NCBI RefSeq assembly: GCF_021366795.1
Contig: NZ_JAHCPS010000001.1
Location: 1-64,000 of the forward strand
DNA: 64,000 bases
From: Macrococcoides caseolyticum
GTDB lineage: Bacteria > Bacillota > Bacilli > Staphylococcales > Staphylococcaceae
Direction: 5' to 3'
In this document: piece by piece, positions 36,320-44,088 of the stretch
Numbering within the stretch: the first letter of the stretch is position 1
Layout: the number at the start of each line of letters is the position of its first letter
Program-made: the position numbers and the translations under genes
The notes under the pieces: generated by a model
Databases searched by the model: none
Seen by the model: only the letters and a program-made list of their open reading frames with translations
Told to the model about the DNA's origin: nothing

Positions 36320-37309
36320 ATGACGAAAGAAAGAGATCATTACTTTGATAATGCACGGTTTCTACTCATCGTTTTAGTTGTGTTTGGTCATTTGTTGCGC
36401 TCATTTATTCATGAAAGTCATTTACTCAAAGCGTTATATATGTTTATATATAGCTTTCATATGCCAGCTTTTGTGTTAATCTCTGGTTATTTTGCTAAAG
36501 GTATTCATAAGCCAGGTTATATTATGAAAGTGACTAAGAAATTACTAGTACCCTATATTATTTTCCAAAGTTTCTATGCCTTTTATTATTATTTTATTGA
36601 TGATGTGGAAACAGTCGATTTAAATCCATTTGATCCACAATGGGCCATGTGGTTTTTACTGAGCTTATTTTCATGGCAATTGATGCTGTTTGTCATTAAG
36701 GATGTCAATCCCTGGGTAGCGATTATTTCTGCATTTATTGTCGGTATTGCAGTAGGATATTTTGAGTTTATTAATAATACATTAAGTCTTTCGCGTACAT
36801 TTGTATTTTTCCCGCTCTTTTTAATTGGTTATTATGCTCAGCCGGAACAATTTATTTATATTCGTGATAAACGGTATGTTCCTATATCTATAGCGATGTT
36901 AATTATTGTATTTTCATTCTACTTAATAACTGATTTTAATTTTGAGTGGCTCTTTGGCAGTAAGCCCTATGTCAAGCTTGAGCATAGCACTTCAGATGTT
37001 TATAGCGGATTAAAGCGTGCTGTAATCTATTTCATTATTCTCATAAGTACAGCCAGTTTCTTAAATGTTGTACCAAATCGTCAATTACCCCTGACGTATA
37101 TTGGGACACGTACGATGTTCATTTATTTATTACATGGCTTATTTATTGGTTTATTTAGAGCCAATCAATGGGATAACTATTTTAATGATCATATCGCATC
37201 CATCTTAATCTTTATGGTGTTAGTGACCATTGTTTTAGTTTATACACTGAGTATGAACGCAACAAAGAAAATTGCTTCACCCGTTGTTGAGCTCAAAAAA
37301 CCTAAGTAA
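36320..37309 (+). CDS. Acyltransferase-3 family membrane protein
   Basis: A 329-residue membrane acyltransferase with about ten helices. The start RDHYFDNARFLLIVLVVFGH is typical, and His23 of FGHLLR is in the position of the conserved catalytic histidine. FHMPAFVLISGYF follows. It lacks the C-terminal SGNH domain of OatA, so it may work with a separate partner or pass acyl groups to a glycan. AAGGAG precedes the ATG. It is followed by a strong terminator and then by the modular repeat copy A. Confidence 0.87.
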   Translation: MTKERDHYFDNARFLLIVLVVFGHLLRSFIHESHLLKALYMFIYSFHMPAFVLISGYFAKGIHKPGYIMKVTKKLLVPYIIFQSFYAFYYYFIDDVETVDLNPFDPQWAMWFLLSLFSWQLMLFVIKDVNPWVAIISAFIVGIAVGYFEFINNTLSLSRTFVFFPLFLIGYYAQPEQFIYIRDKRYVPISIAMLIIVFSFYLITDFNFEWLFGSKPYVKLEHSTSDVYSGLKRAVIYFIILISTASFLNVVPNRQLPLTYIGTRTMFIYLLHGLFIGLFRANQWDNYFNDHIASILIFMVLVTIVLVYTLSMNATKKIASPVVELKKPK

Positions 37310-37313
37310 CTTG

Positions 37314-37344
37314 ACGCCTCTCTTTTTGAGAGGCGTTATTTTAT
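37314..37344 (+). terminator. Terminator of the acyltransferase gene
   Basis: ACGCCTCTC (37314-37322) and GAGAGGCGT (37328-37336) pair around five T residues and are followed by TATTTTATTT. Confidence 0.88.
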
Positions 37345-37346
37345 TT

Positions 37347-37498
37347 GCTAAACGCAAGTTCGACAGCCTCTTTTTTAAACGGCGTCTCACTTGCAGCCCT
37401 TTCGACAAAAACGAAGATCGACCTAAATCAAAAAGCGATTTATGGTCGCTCTTCTTATTTTGCTTAGGGCTAAACGCAAGTTCGACAGCCTCTTTTTT
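37347..37498. repeat. Modular interspersed repeat, copy A
   Basis: Two identical 30-bp anchors (37347-37376 and 37469-37498, core TTCGACAGCCTCTTTTTT) flank a 92-bp segment. The segment begins AAACGGCGTCTCA and contains a long hairpin (37413-37429 with 37437-37454, loop AAAAAGC). 117 bp (37377-37493) recur at 43848-43964 with one change (C at 37449, A at 43920). Apart from the acyltransferase terminator, this repeat explains most of the 336-bp gap between the acyltransferase and RocB-like genes; the remaining ~147 bp is A+T-rich promoter DNA. Open frames across the repeat in both copies are shadows of the DNA repeat. Confidence 0.85.
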
Positions 37499-37645
37499 GA
37501 GTTTGTAAAGTTATTGTAAATAAATCTTTTTTTATATTTTTTATTTGTTAAGATATCTGTATAATTGTAATTAAAGAGCATATTATGTCTGAAATAAATA
37601 TAATTGCATATTGCTTTTAATTTACAGCGATAAAGGAGATTTATA

Positions 37646-39226
37646 ATGGGTTTACTATGGCAAACACCTGAAGATCGATTGGCATTATTAAAGGATTTAG
37701 TGAAACAGGATAGCATAACAAATTCAAATGGTGAAGTCAATTTTCCTTTTTATATTAAAGAGACACTTAAACAATTAGATTACTTTAATATGTTTGATTC
37801 TCACATCCAATTAATTGAAACGAATGATCATAAAAATGCACTTGCTGCGATTTACCGTTCTCATGAGACGGATGACACTGTCATCTTAATGAGTCATTAT
37901 GATACAGTTGATACAAATGACTTTGGTCACTTTGAAGATAAAGCGTTTGATTGTGATGCACTAACTGCTGAATTCAAAAAAAATATCCATGAATTTGATG
38001 ATTATCACCAGCATGATATTGCATCGAACCGTTATTTATTCGGTCGTGGTGTAATGGATATGAAGTCTGGTTTAATGATGCATATGAGTATCCTTGAGAA
38101 AGCAATTTCTGAATCATGGCCGTTAAATATTATTTTACTGACAGTGCCGGATGAAGAAGTGAATTCTTCTGGGATGCGTAGTGCTGTTGTTGAACTTTCT
38201 GATTATATTACACAAGAAGCTTTAAACTTAAAGTTGATTATGAACGGTGAACCCGCATTTAGTCAGAAACCGCATGATGAGCATTACTATATTTATAATG
38301 GTAGTATAGGAAAAGTGATGCCATCAGTGCTTGCCTATGGTAAGGAAACGCATGTTGGAGAGCCTTTAAATGGTTTAAGTGCGAACTATTTAATCAGTCG
38401 TATTAATAGTGCGATTGAATATAATCCATCATTTACTGAGCGTTATAAGGAAGAAGTCACACCGCTTCCAGTGAGTTTATATATGAAAGACTTAAAAGAG
38501 GAATATAATGTTCAGACCCCATTTATGGCAGCGAGTTTTTATAATGTCTTTTTATTTGAGCAAAGTGCAGCGCACGTATTCCATAAGTTTAATAAGCTTG
38601 TAGATGATACGGTAAAAGAGGCAGTGAAAGATTTAAAGTCTGTCTTTAATGAATTACCGGACATAAAAGTAATGACATACGATATGCTCGTAAAATCAAT
38701 GTCAGACTTGCATGGTAAAAAAACGGTACAAAAAATCATTGATGAGATAAAGGAAACAGACGACAGAACATATGCACGTCGTGTGATAGAGGCATTATTA
38801 TTACTAGATCATAATAATGATTACACTGTGATCACGTATTTAAATGCGCCTTATTACCCATCTGTGAATAGTGGTCAGGAAAAGTTAATTAAGTCCATTA
38901 CAAAATATACGATTAAACAGATGAAGAAACAGTTTGACCGTGAGACGACTAAGATTTACTACTTTAACGGCATTTCTGATTTAAGTTATGTGAATTACGC
39001 ACACGATGACAGTGATGCACAGATTTATGCAGAGAACACACCAGGCTTCGGTCGTCATTACGATATTCCTTTTGACGCGATGAAACAATTAAAAGCACCT
39101 GTCATCAACATCGGTGCTTTCGGTAAAGATGCGCATCAACTCACTGAGCGTATCGATATTAAGAGTGTGACTGAGGAAGTTCCTTATATATTAAATAAAA
39201 TATTCCATAAATTTTTCTTAGATTGA
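37646..39226 (+). CDS. rocB: RocB-like M20-family peptidase
   Basis: A 526-residue cytoplasmic protein of the M20 metallopeptidase superfamily, closest to the RocB arginine-use branch by length and start (LLWQTPEDRLALLKDLVKQD). Metal-site marks are LMSHYDTVDT with the His and Asp ligands, GRGVMDMKSGLMMH and PDEEVNSSGMR with the Glu pair. The later part (300-520) has the long extension typical of RocB. The precise substrate is not known; RocB proteins are linked to arginine or peptide catabolism. AAAGGAG precedes the ATG. It is convergent with comK, with 3 bp between the stops. Confidence 0.88.
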   Translation: MGLLWQTPEDRLALLKDLVKQDSITNSNGEVNFPFYIKETLKQLDYFNMFDSHIQLIETNDHKNALAAIYRSHETDDTVILMSHYDTVDTNDFGHFEDKAFDCDALTAEFKKNIHEFDDYHQHDIASNRYLFGRGVMDMKSGLMMHMSILEKAISESWPLNIILLTVPDEEVNSSGMRSAVVELSDYITQEALNLKLIMNGEPAFSQKPHDEHYYIYNGSIGKVMPSVLAYGKETHVGEPLNGLSANYLISRINSAIEYNPSFTERYKEEVTPLPVSLYMKDLKEEYNVQTPFMAASFYNVFLFEQSAAHVFHKFNKLVDDTVKEAVKDLKSVFNELPDIKVMTYDMLVKSMSDLHGKKTVQKIIDEIKETDDRTYARRVIEALLLLDHNNDYTVITYLNAPYYPSVNSGQEKLIKSITKYTIKQMKKQFDRETTKIYYFNGISDLSYVNYAHDDSDAQIYAENTPGFGRHYDIPFDAMKQLKAPVINIGAFGKDAHQLTERIDIKSVTEEVPYILNKIFHKFFLD

Positions 39227-39229
39227 TGC

Positions 39230-39712
39230 TTAAAGACGGTAATTGCGATGTGGCAATTGCCGTTTTATTATTTTCGACTGAAGATCTGCTAAATATAATG
39301 CTTTATCATGCTGTTTCTTTATAAATGACACATTTTGAGCGACGGTTATCTCTGTGCCATTAATAAAGTATAACGTCGTTTCTTCTTTATTCCCTTCAAA
39401 ATGAAAAATCATCTTGTAATGAATATACATTTGAAAGAATTTCTTCTCTTTATGTACCGGATAATACATCCATTCGAGCGTCGGTTCAATAATAATGGGT
39501 AAATGATGTGATTTATGAATTAATACTTTGGCTGATTGTCTGCGTGTTTTAATATCACTCCCAAAATAAATTAATGTGTGATTAAGCAATGCTTCTGCTC
39601 TCTCTTCTACGATACGCATCGTGCCGTCAATAGCGTATACTGCTGTATGCCCCCCTATTTCTGGATGTTGATAAATACACATATCTGTTGTTTCAAGCGC
39701 CATATTTAACAT
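39230..39712 (-). CDS. comK: ComK-family competence transcription factor
   Basis: ComK activates late competence (DNA uptake) genes by binding AT-boxes. The 160-residue protein shows IYQHPEIGGHTAVYAIDGTM and later SHHLPIIIEPTLEWMYYPVH, the latter matching the conserved ComK segment before the C-terminal part. The frame opens at a GTG (39721), but GAGG 8 bp before the ATG at 39712 fits better. It is a little shorter than B. subtilis or S. aureus ComK (~190 residues), with a shortened C-terminus. It is divergent from the SigS-like gene with 218 bp between. Confidence 0.85.
   Translation of the reverse strand: MLNMALETTDMCIYQHPEIGGHTAVYAIDGTMRIVEERAEALLNHTLIYFGSDIKTRRQSAKVLIHKSHHLPIIIEPTLEWMYYPVHKEKKFFQMYIHYKMIFHFEGNKEETTLYFINGTEITVAQNVSFIKKQHDKALYLADLQSKIIKRQLPHRNYRL
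39236..39268 (+). terminator. Terminator of the RocB-like gene inside the comK 3' end
   Basis: ACGGTAATTGC (39236-39246) pairs with GCAATTGCCGT (39253-39263), one G-U pair, followed by TTTATTA. It overlaps the last codons of comK on the other strand. Confidence 0.7.
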
Positions 39713-39900
39713 AACTCTCACCTCATATCAAATTCACATTACACCTATATTATAGTGAATTCATTCAAAAAACGGTTATTTTTAATGGTTTTTATACAAA
39801 ATGTCTACATTATTTTCATAAACTAATGATTTTTATTTAAAATGTTAACTTTTATTTAATAAACATTTTAATTACGCTTAAATCATCCGGAAATACATTT

Positions 39901-39916
39901 GAATATCTAGATATTC
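39901..39916. promoter_or_regulatory. 16-bp perfect palindrome upstream of the sigma-factor gene
   Basis: GAATATCTAGATATTC is a perfect palindrome. It ends 3 bp before the AAAGGA ribosome site (39919-39924) and 14 bp before the ATG of the sigma-factor gene. Its place suggests an operator or an mRNA hairpin that masks the ribosome site. Confidence 0.45.
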
Positions 39917-39930
39917 CAAAAGGACACGTC

Positions 39931-40404
39931 ATGTTTGAACAGGTTAAAGCGGAATATGAACAGCTCATCTATCACTTTATTCATAAATATCATTTAACGT
40001 ATGAAATGGATGAATATTACCAGCTCGCGTTAATCAAATTGTGGGAACTGGATCATCTTTATGATCCAACGAAAACAAAGAATAAAAGTCAGTATATGTA
40101 TACGAAAATGAATTTCTTCTTTATCGATGAAATCCGTAAGTTAGCTAAACGTACAGAACGCTTTGTCGTCACCCAAGATGAATGTTTACAACTTCATGCG
40201 ACTGATGATGACTATAATTTATTACTACAAGATGCAAAAAGCATATTAAATGACAAAGAGTATACGTGGTTCGTGCTTGCAGTAAGTGGTTATCAGATGA
40301 AAGAAATTGCAGACTTGATGCAGTTAAGTGTCTCTGCAGTGAAAGGCTATAAAAGAAAGGCAAAGTTAAAATTAAGTCCTTACTTTCAAAATGATGATAT
40401 ATGA
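39931..40404 (+). CDS. Sigma-70-family factor, SigS/ECF-like
   Basis: A 157-residue small sigma factor. Region 2 is EMDEYYQLALIKLWELDHLY (~29-48) followed by TKMNFFFIDEIRK for core binding and -10 melting. Region 4 is a helix-turn-helix ending YQMKEIADLMQLSVSAVKGY KRKAKLKL. The YDEYYQL..IK.W pattern resembles staphylococcal SigS. No anti-sigma gene is visible beside it. It is divergent from comK, so a joint role in competence or stress is possible but inferred. AAAGGA precedes the ATG; the 16-bp palindrome lies just upstream. Confidence 0.83.
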   Translation: MFEQVKAEYEQLIYHFIHKYHLTYEMDEYYQLALIKLWELDHLYDPTKTKNKSQYMYTKMNFFFIDEIRKLAKRTERFVVTQDECLQLHATDDDYNLLLQDAKSILNDKEYTWFVLAVSGYQMKEIADLMQLSVSAVKGYKRKAKLKLSPYFQNDDI

Positions 40405-40470
40405 TAAAAAAAAGTTGACATTTATTTAGAAAATCAAAATATTTTTCTATTCAATAAGTACCATATTTAG

Positions 40471-40476
40471 TATAAT
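40471..40476 (+). promoter_or_regulatory. -10 element upstream of the YkvS-like gene
   Basis: TATAAT lies 34-39 bp before the ATG at 40510. No convincing -35 box lies 16-18 bp upstream. A TTGACA at 40415-40420 is too distant for this -10. Confidence 0.45.
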
Positions 40477-40509
40477 AGCAATTAGCACGTTTTTAGAGGA
40501 GGAAATAAG

Positions 40510-40689
40510 ATGGCAGCAAAAGTTGGAGATATCATTGAATTTCACGAAGGTAAACAAGGCATCGTTGAGAAAGTAAACGAAAACTCAGTAATCGTTGACT
40601 GTACTATTATGGAGAATTTTGAAAAGCTCGATATTCCAGAGAAAACAGTCATTAATCATAAACGCTACACAATCGTTGTAGAGGCATAA
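40510..40689 (+). CDS. YkvS/DUF2187-family small protein
   Basis: A 59-residue protein, MAAKVGDIIEFHEGKQGIVE at the start and RYTIVVEA at the end. It matches the DUF2187 (YkvS) family in length and in the KVGDIIEF...G..G.V..V.ENSV.VD pattern, a small KOW-like beta barrel. Function unknown. AGGAGG at 40496-40501 precedes the ATG with good spacing. The CPBP-like gene starts 1 bp after its stop, so the two form an operon. Confidence 0.88.
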   Translation: MAAKVGDIIEFHEGKQGIVEKVNENSVIVDCTIMENFEKLDIPEKTVINHKRYTIVVEA

Positions 40690-40690
40690 A

Positions 40691-41293
40691 ATGATGAACA
40701 TCATCAAAAAACCGGTTGCTGGATTTATACTGTTGTTTAGTTTATTTCATATCATTTTACTGATGATGCGTTCTGAACATCAGGTTTTCTGGCATCTTTA
40801 TACCGGAATGATGTTGTTTGCATCCATTAGTTATATTTATTATGAACGTAATATTGAGTCGAAACGCTTACTGGACTCTGTGATTACGGGTATCCTTGCA
40901 AGCTTTGTGATTGTAACCTTACATACATTACTCTCTTTTATACTTAAAGATATTCATTATTTTAATGTATTAAAAGAAGCTGTGAGGCTTGGTGTGTATG
41001 TGAAATGGCAACTCATGATTACGCTTGTGATATCTATACCTATTCAGGAGTTAATGTTTAGAACATTACTTCAGAATACAACCGATGAACGCTTTAATCG
41101 CTATCTTTCAGGTTGTATTGTTTCAATCGCTGTGACAAGTTTGTTTATGCATGTATTAAGTATACAGATACTTGTATTTATCTTTATTGTACAGTTTGTG
41201 CTTGCATTAAGTTATTCCCATACAAAGCGCCTGATAACCCCATTAACTGGTAGCGTATTATCCATCATTTTATTGATGTTGATTTATCAATAA
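40691..41293 (+). CDS. CPBP/Abi-like membrane protein with altered active-site motifs
   Basis: A 200-residue protein with about six membrane helices. IQELMFRTLLQ resembles motif 1 (EEXXXR) of CPBP intramembrane proteases with Gln in place of the first Glu, and SLFMHVL resembles motif 2. The third motif, normally H-X3-N, is replaced by TPLTGSVL. Catalysis is doubtful and a non-enzymatic role, as reported for staphylococcal Spd-type members, is possible. It is coupled to the YkvS-like gene (1 bp gap) and ends at a terminator. Confidence 0.65.
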   Translation: MMNIIKKPVAGFILLFSLFHIILLMMRSEHQVFWHLYTGMMLFASISYIYYERNIESKRLLDSVITGILASFVIVTLHTLLSFILKDIHYFNVLKEAVRLGVYVKWQLMITLVISIPIQELMFRTLLQNTTDERFNRYLSGCIVSIAVTSLFMHVLSIQILVFIFIVQFVLALSYSHTKRLITPLTGSVLSIILLMLIYQ

Positions 41294-41300
41294 AAATAAT

Positions 41301-41340
41301 AAAGCTGAAACATAAGCGTGCTTATGCTTCAGCTTTATTT
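41301..41340 (+). terminator. Terminator of the YkvS-CPBP operon
   Basis: AAAGCTGAA-A-CATAAGC and GCTTATG-C-TTCAGCTTT (41301-41337) pair with one A-C mismatch, followed by ATTTTATTTTT. Confidence 0.85.
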
Positions 41341-41376
41341 TATTTTTAACTGGAAACACCTGATACATCCTGACCC

Positions 41377-42219
41377 CTATATATTTTGTTCTATTTCTTT
41401 TTCTTCATAATACATTGCTTCTTGTAAGATGATGTCTTCCTGATAACGCAAAAGATCTACCAACTCATAACTTTTCCCTACCAGTTCAAAAGAGTTCGTA
41501 CGTTCTTTAAATGAAAGTTTCATATGCAGAAGTGTTGCTTCTGGTGGTGAAGCAATGACTTCTGTAACGTCATGTGTATAGCCCGCTTCACCATTCGTGA
41601 TTAACATATGAATCCCCTCTGTGCAAAGTTGTTCCCCATCGCATACATCAGAAAGTTCGCCATTATGTAAAGCAATACAATAGTCCGGACTTTCAAGATC
41701 ATACATATATCTGACCCATGTTTTTAAAGATTGTAACTTGTCAGCGACAGTGACAAATTCACTATTCACTTGTATTGCTTCAGACACTGCGATTACAGCA
41801 ATCTTGACACCTTTATATTCATGAATAATATATGGTGTGTTAAAATACGGTTCTTTCGTTCTTTCGTTAAGTACATTGCATGATAGAAATGGAAAATCAC
41901 TCATCGCATGTGCACGATTAAAGTACATTGATCCAAGTGAAAAGTCATGAATACTAATATTTGACGCATCATACTTTAATCGATTCATCATGGTAATCAG
42001 TGGTAGCCGTTTATATTCTTTTAGTGTTGCATAATAATGACTTGCTTTAGACCCTGTTAAGAAAGTGCCATTATTAAGTAACAGGACATGGCCGCTTTGT
42101 CGTGCCAATTTAATATAGGATGCTGCACGATAAAAATTAAAACCATGGTTTGAACGAAACATTGCACCAAACATGTTATTTGTTGTTATAATATGTATAT
42201 TGATTAAACCTTTTTTCAT
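41377..42219 (-). CDS. Metallophosphatase/5'-nucleotidase-like protein with lost metal ligands
   Basis: The 280-residue protein has the order of motifs of bacterial 5'-nucleotidase-type phosphoesterases, but most metal ligands are changed. The first motif (TNDXHG in active members) reads TTNNMFG; the second (GDXXXG) reads NGTFLTG; GNHEFD reads SIHDFSLG; the late GHXH reads TNGEAG. Histidines in HDF and LHNG remain. SCNVLNE and GVKIAVIAVSEA are conserved framework strands. It is likely a pseudoenzyme or has a new activity. The open frame extends to 42558, but that part overlaps the divergent kinase gene; GGTGAGGGG just before the ATG at 42219 marks the start. Confidence 0.7.
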   Translation of the reverse strand: MKKGLINIHIITTNNMFGAMFRSNHGFNFYRAASYIKLARQSGHVLLLNNGTFLTGSKASHYYATLKEYKRLPLITMMNRLKYDASNISIHDFSLGSMYFNRAHAMSDFPFLSCNVLNERTKEPYFNTPYIIHEYKGVKIAVIAVSEAIQVNSEFVTVADKLQSLKTWVRYMYDLESPDYCIALHNGELSDVCDGEQLCTEGIHMLITNGEAGYTHDVTEVIASPPEATLLHMKLSFKERTNSFELVGKSYELVDLLRYQEDIILQEAMYYEEKEIEQNI

Positions 42220-42280
42220 GCCCCTCACCTCTAGATTATTATAACAGAAAATAAACATACCATTTACACTGGAGATAAAT

Positions 42281-43798
42281 ATGACCAATATTAAAAAATA
42301 TGTCCTTATCAATGTCGGATTAACGCTGATTTTTACGTTATCATTGTGGTATATGCTCGCACAAAAAGAAGCGCGTGATCTCCATGAAGATATACATGAT
42401 TCGATAAGCATCCATACTGAACAAGTAGATAGTTTCTTTAGTGAAACAATATCTGCCGTAGAAAATGTTGCTACGACTGTGACATATGAAGATAATAATG
42501 AAATTATCAATAATCGCATACAAGTGATGAAAAATCGTGATCCACGTATTATCAACATCTACGTCCTCGACCATCATGCCAAAGTGCTGAATTCAAATTC
42601 AAAATTCATGATTGGTAAACAAGTTGAATCAATGCCATTCTTTAATAATATTGAGAAACGAACGCTGAATAATGTCGCGATTAGTACAGACAGAGTCAAT
42701 AATATGAATAAGAAAGTCATCTATATTACAAAACATATAACCGATACAAGTAAGAACAGTATCGTCGTTGCAGAAATAGATATTGATACACTCGGTACCG
42801 TCATTGATTCACTTCAAAAAGGGAACACCGTAACGATTACAGACTTTAACGACCACATCGTATTTCAATCCAATCATCCGGTGAAGTCTAATATCTACGA
42901 AACCCAAAAATTTCTTAAAGTCGACTGGAATTTAAAGATTAGCTCTAAGAAGAATATCTATATAGAAGTCTTTCAAAAAGTATTGCTTGCTGGCCTTGTT
43001 ATTTCACTCCTCATTGCCACTTTACAGTTATTCTATCGTAGTTATGAAGCACAAAAAGAAAATGCATTGCTCTTAGCAGATATCAACACGCAAAAAAAGG
43101 AATTAATCGGTCAACTCGCTGCAAATACAGCACATGAGATTAAAAATCCGTTAACTGCCATTAAGGGTTTCGTTGAGTTACTTGAAATGCAGTACGATAA
43201 AGAACACAACAATCGCTACTTTCCAATCGTTAAGACCGAACTGGAACGCATAAACAATATTGTTAGTCAATTCCTCTTACTCGGTAAACCGACAAAGATT
43301 GATGCTGAGATAGTTGATTTAAGAACAATAGTACGCGAAACATTAGATTTTCTGGACTATGACTTAACGCTTAATAATATACGGGTCATAAAAAGTTATA
43401 CCGATCATCAGACACTGGTACATGTAACGATTGACCAGTTTAAACAGATTATCATTAATATTATCCAGAATGCCAAAGATGCGATGGAAGATAATAAATT
43501 AGGCATTATCGAAATAAAAGTCAGTCATTCAGAACGCGATGCCATTGTGACCTTCACAGATAATGGTCGTGGGATGGATGAAACGATTCTTAAGCAATTG
43601 TATCATCCTTTCTTTACAACAAAAGATACCGGTACTGGTCTTGGCCTACCGGTATCAAAGAGTATCCTTGAAGCGAATAACGGCAGTATTGAATGTATTA
43701 GTAAACCAGGGATCGGTTCGACGTTTATCATTAAGTTGCCACTTGTCTCTATTCCATCTAAATATGACCAGAAACAACACCCCCATTCGTCAATTTGA
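42281..43798 (+). CDS. Membrane sensor histidine kinase (Kin/NtrB-like), orphan
   Basis: A 505-residue kinase. TM1 is ~9-29, an extracellular dCache-like sensor domain spans ~30-220 and TM2 is ~228-248. The dimerisation domain holds the phospho-acceptor in NTAHEIKNPLTAIKGF (His about residue 285). The ATPase domain has the N-box IIQNAKDAM, TDNGRGMD, FFTTKDTGTGLGL and ANNGSIE. The layout and the EIKNPLTAIKGF sequence are like KinA-E sporulation kinases, although this genus does not form spores. No response regulator is adjacent. The stop codon lies inside a strong terminator. It is divergent from the phosphatase-like gene, 61 bp apart. Confidence 0.9.
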   Translation: MTNIKKYVLINVGLTLIFTLSLWYMLAQKEARDLHEDIHDSISIHTEQVDSFFSETISAVENVATTVTYEDNNEIINNRIQVMKNRDPRIINIYVLDHHAKVLNSNSKFMIGKQVESMPFFNNIEKRTLNNVAISTDRVNNMNKKVIYITKHITDTSKNSIVVAEIDIDTLGTVIDSLQKGNTVTITDFNDHIVFQSNHPVKSNIYETQKFLKVDWNLKISSKKNIYIEVFQKVLLAGLVISLLIATLQLFYRSYEAQKENALLLADINTQKKELIGQLAANTAHEIKNPLTAIKGFVELLEMQYDKEHNNRYFPIVKTELERINNIVSQFLLLGKPTKIDAEIVDLRTIVRETLDFLDYDLTLNNIRVIKSYTDHQTLVHVTIDQFKQIIINIIQNAKDAMEDNKLGIIEIKVSHSERDAIVTFTDNGRGMDETILKQLYHPFFTTKDTGTGLGLPVSKSILEANNGSIECISKPGIGSTFIIKLPLVSIPSKYDQKQHPHSSI

Positions 43799-43812
43799 CG
43801 AATGGGGGTGTT
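43776..43812. terminator. Terminator overlapping the kinase stop codon
   Basis: AACACCCCCATTCGTCAA and TTGACGAATGGGGGTGTT form a near-perfect 18-bp stem containing the TGA stop (43796-43798), followed by TTTA. The modular repeat copy B begins a few bases later. Confidence 0.85.
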
Positions 43813-43820
43813 TACATGCG

Positions 43821-44088
43821 TGTAAACGCATTTCAGACAGCCTCTCTAAACGGCGTCTCACTTGCAGCCCTTTCGACAAAAACGAAGATCGACCTAAATC
43901 AAAAAGCGATTTATGGTCGATCTTCTTATTTTGCTTAGGGCTAAACGCAAGTTCGACAGCCTCTCTTTTTAAACGGCGTCTCAAGGGCACACGCCAGGTA
44001 AACTTCAGCAAATCCTTCAAAATCAAAAAGCGATTTTTCAGCTTTGTCTCCAGTTTACTTGCGTGTAAGCGCCCTTTCGACAGCCTCT
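43821..44088. repeat. Modular interspersed repeat, copy B (three anchors, two segments)
   Basis: The anchor end GACAGCCTCT occurs at 43836-43845, 43955-43964 and 44079-44088, each preceded by a TAAACGC or TAAGCGC block. Segment 1 (from 43848) is the same as in copy A: 117 bp with one change. Segment 2 (from 43971) shares the opening AAACGGCGTCTCA and the hairpin core AAAATC-AAAAAGC-GATTTT (44019-44037) but is otherwise different. This repeat fills the gap between the convergent kinase and ktrD genes; its end meets the ktrD stop. Long open frames across it are artefacts. Confidence 0.85.

Noticed and set aside
37272-37508. A 78-residue plus-strand frame across repeat copy A whose peptide is shared with a frame over copy B
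   Set aside because: The likeness is fully explained by the 117-bp DNA repeat. There is no ribosome site and the frame starts inside the acyltransferase gene.
37423-37740. A 105-residue minus-strand frame over the RocB-like start
   Set aside because: It overlaps both the repeat and the clear RocB-like start, lacks a ribosome site and shows no family likeness.
39722-39900. ComK-type AT-boxes between comK and the sigma-factor gene
   Set aside because: AAAA-to-TTTT pairs are present (for example near 39765 and 39838) but with spacers of 6-7 bp instead of 5, and such matches are common in DNA this rich in A+T.
42220-42558. A 113-residue N-terminal extension of the metallophosphatase-like protein
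   Set aside because: It is antisense to the start of the sensor kinase gene, and a good ribosome site marks the ATG at 42219.
37347-44088. A CRISPR array, suggested by the anchor-spacer layout
   Set aside because: Anchors recur at ~120 bp with only two or three per locus, segment 1 is the same in both copies, and no cas gene is present.
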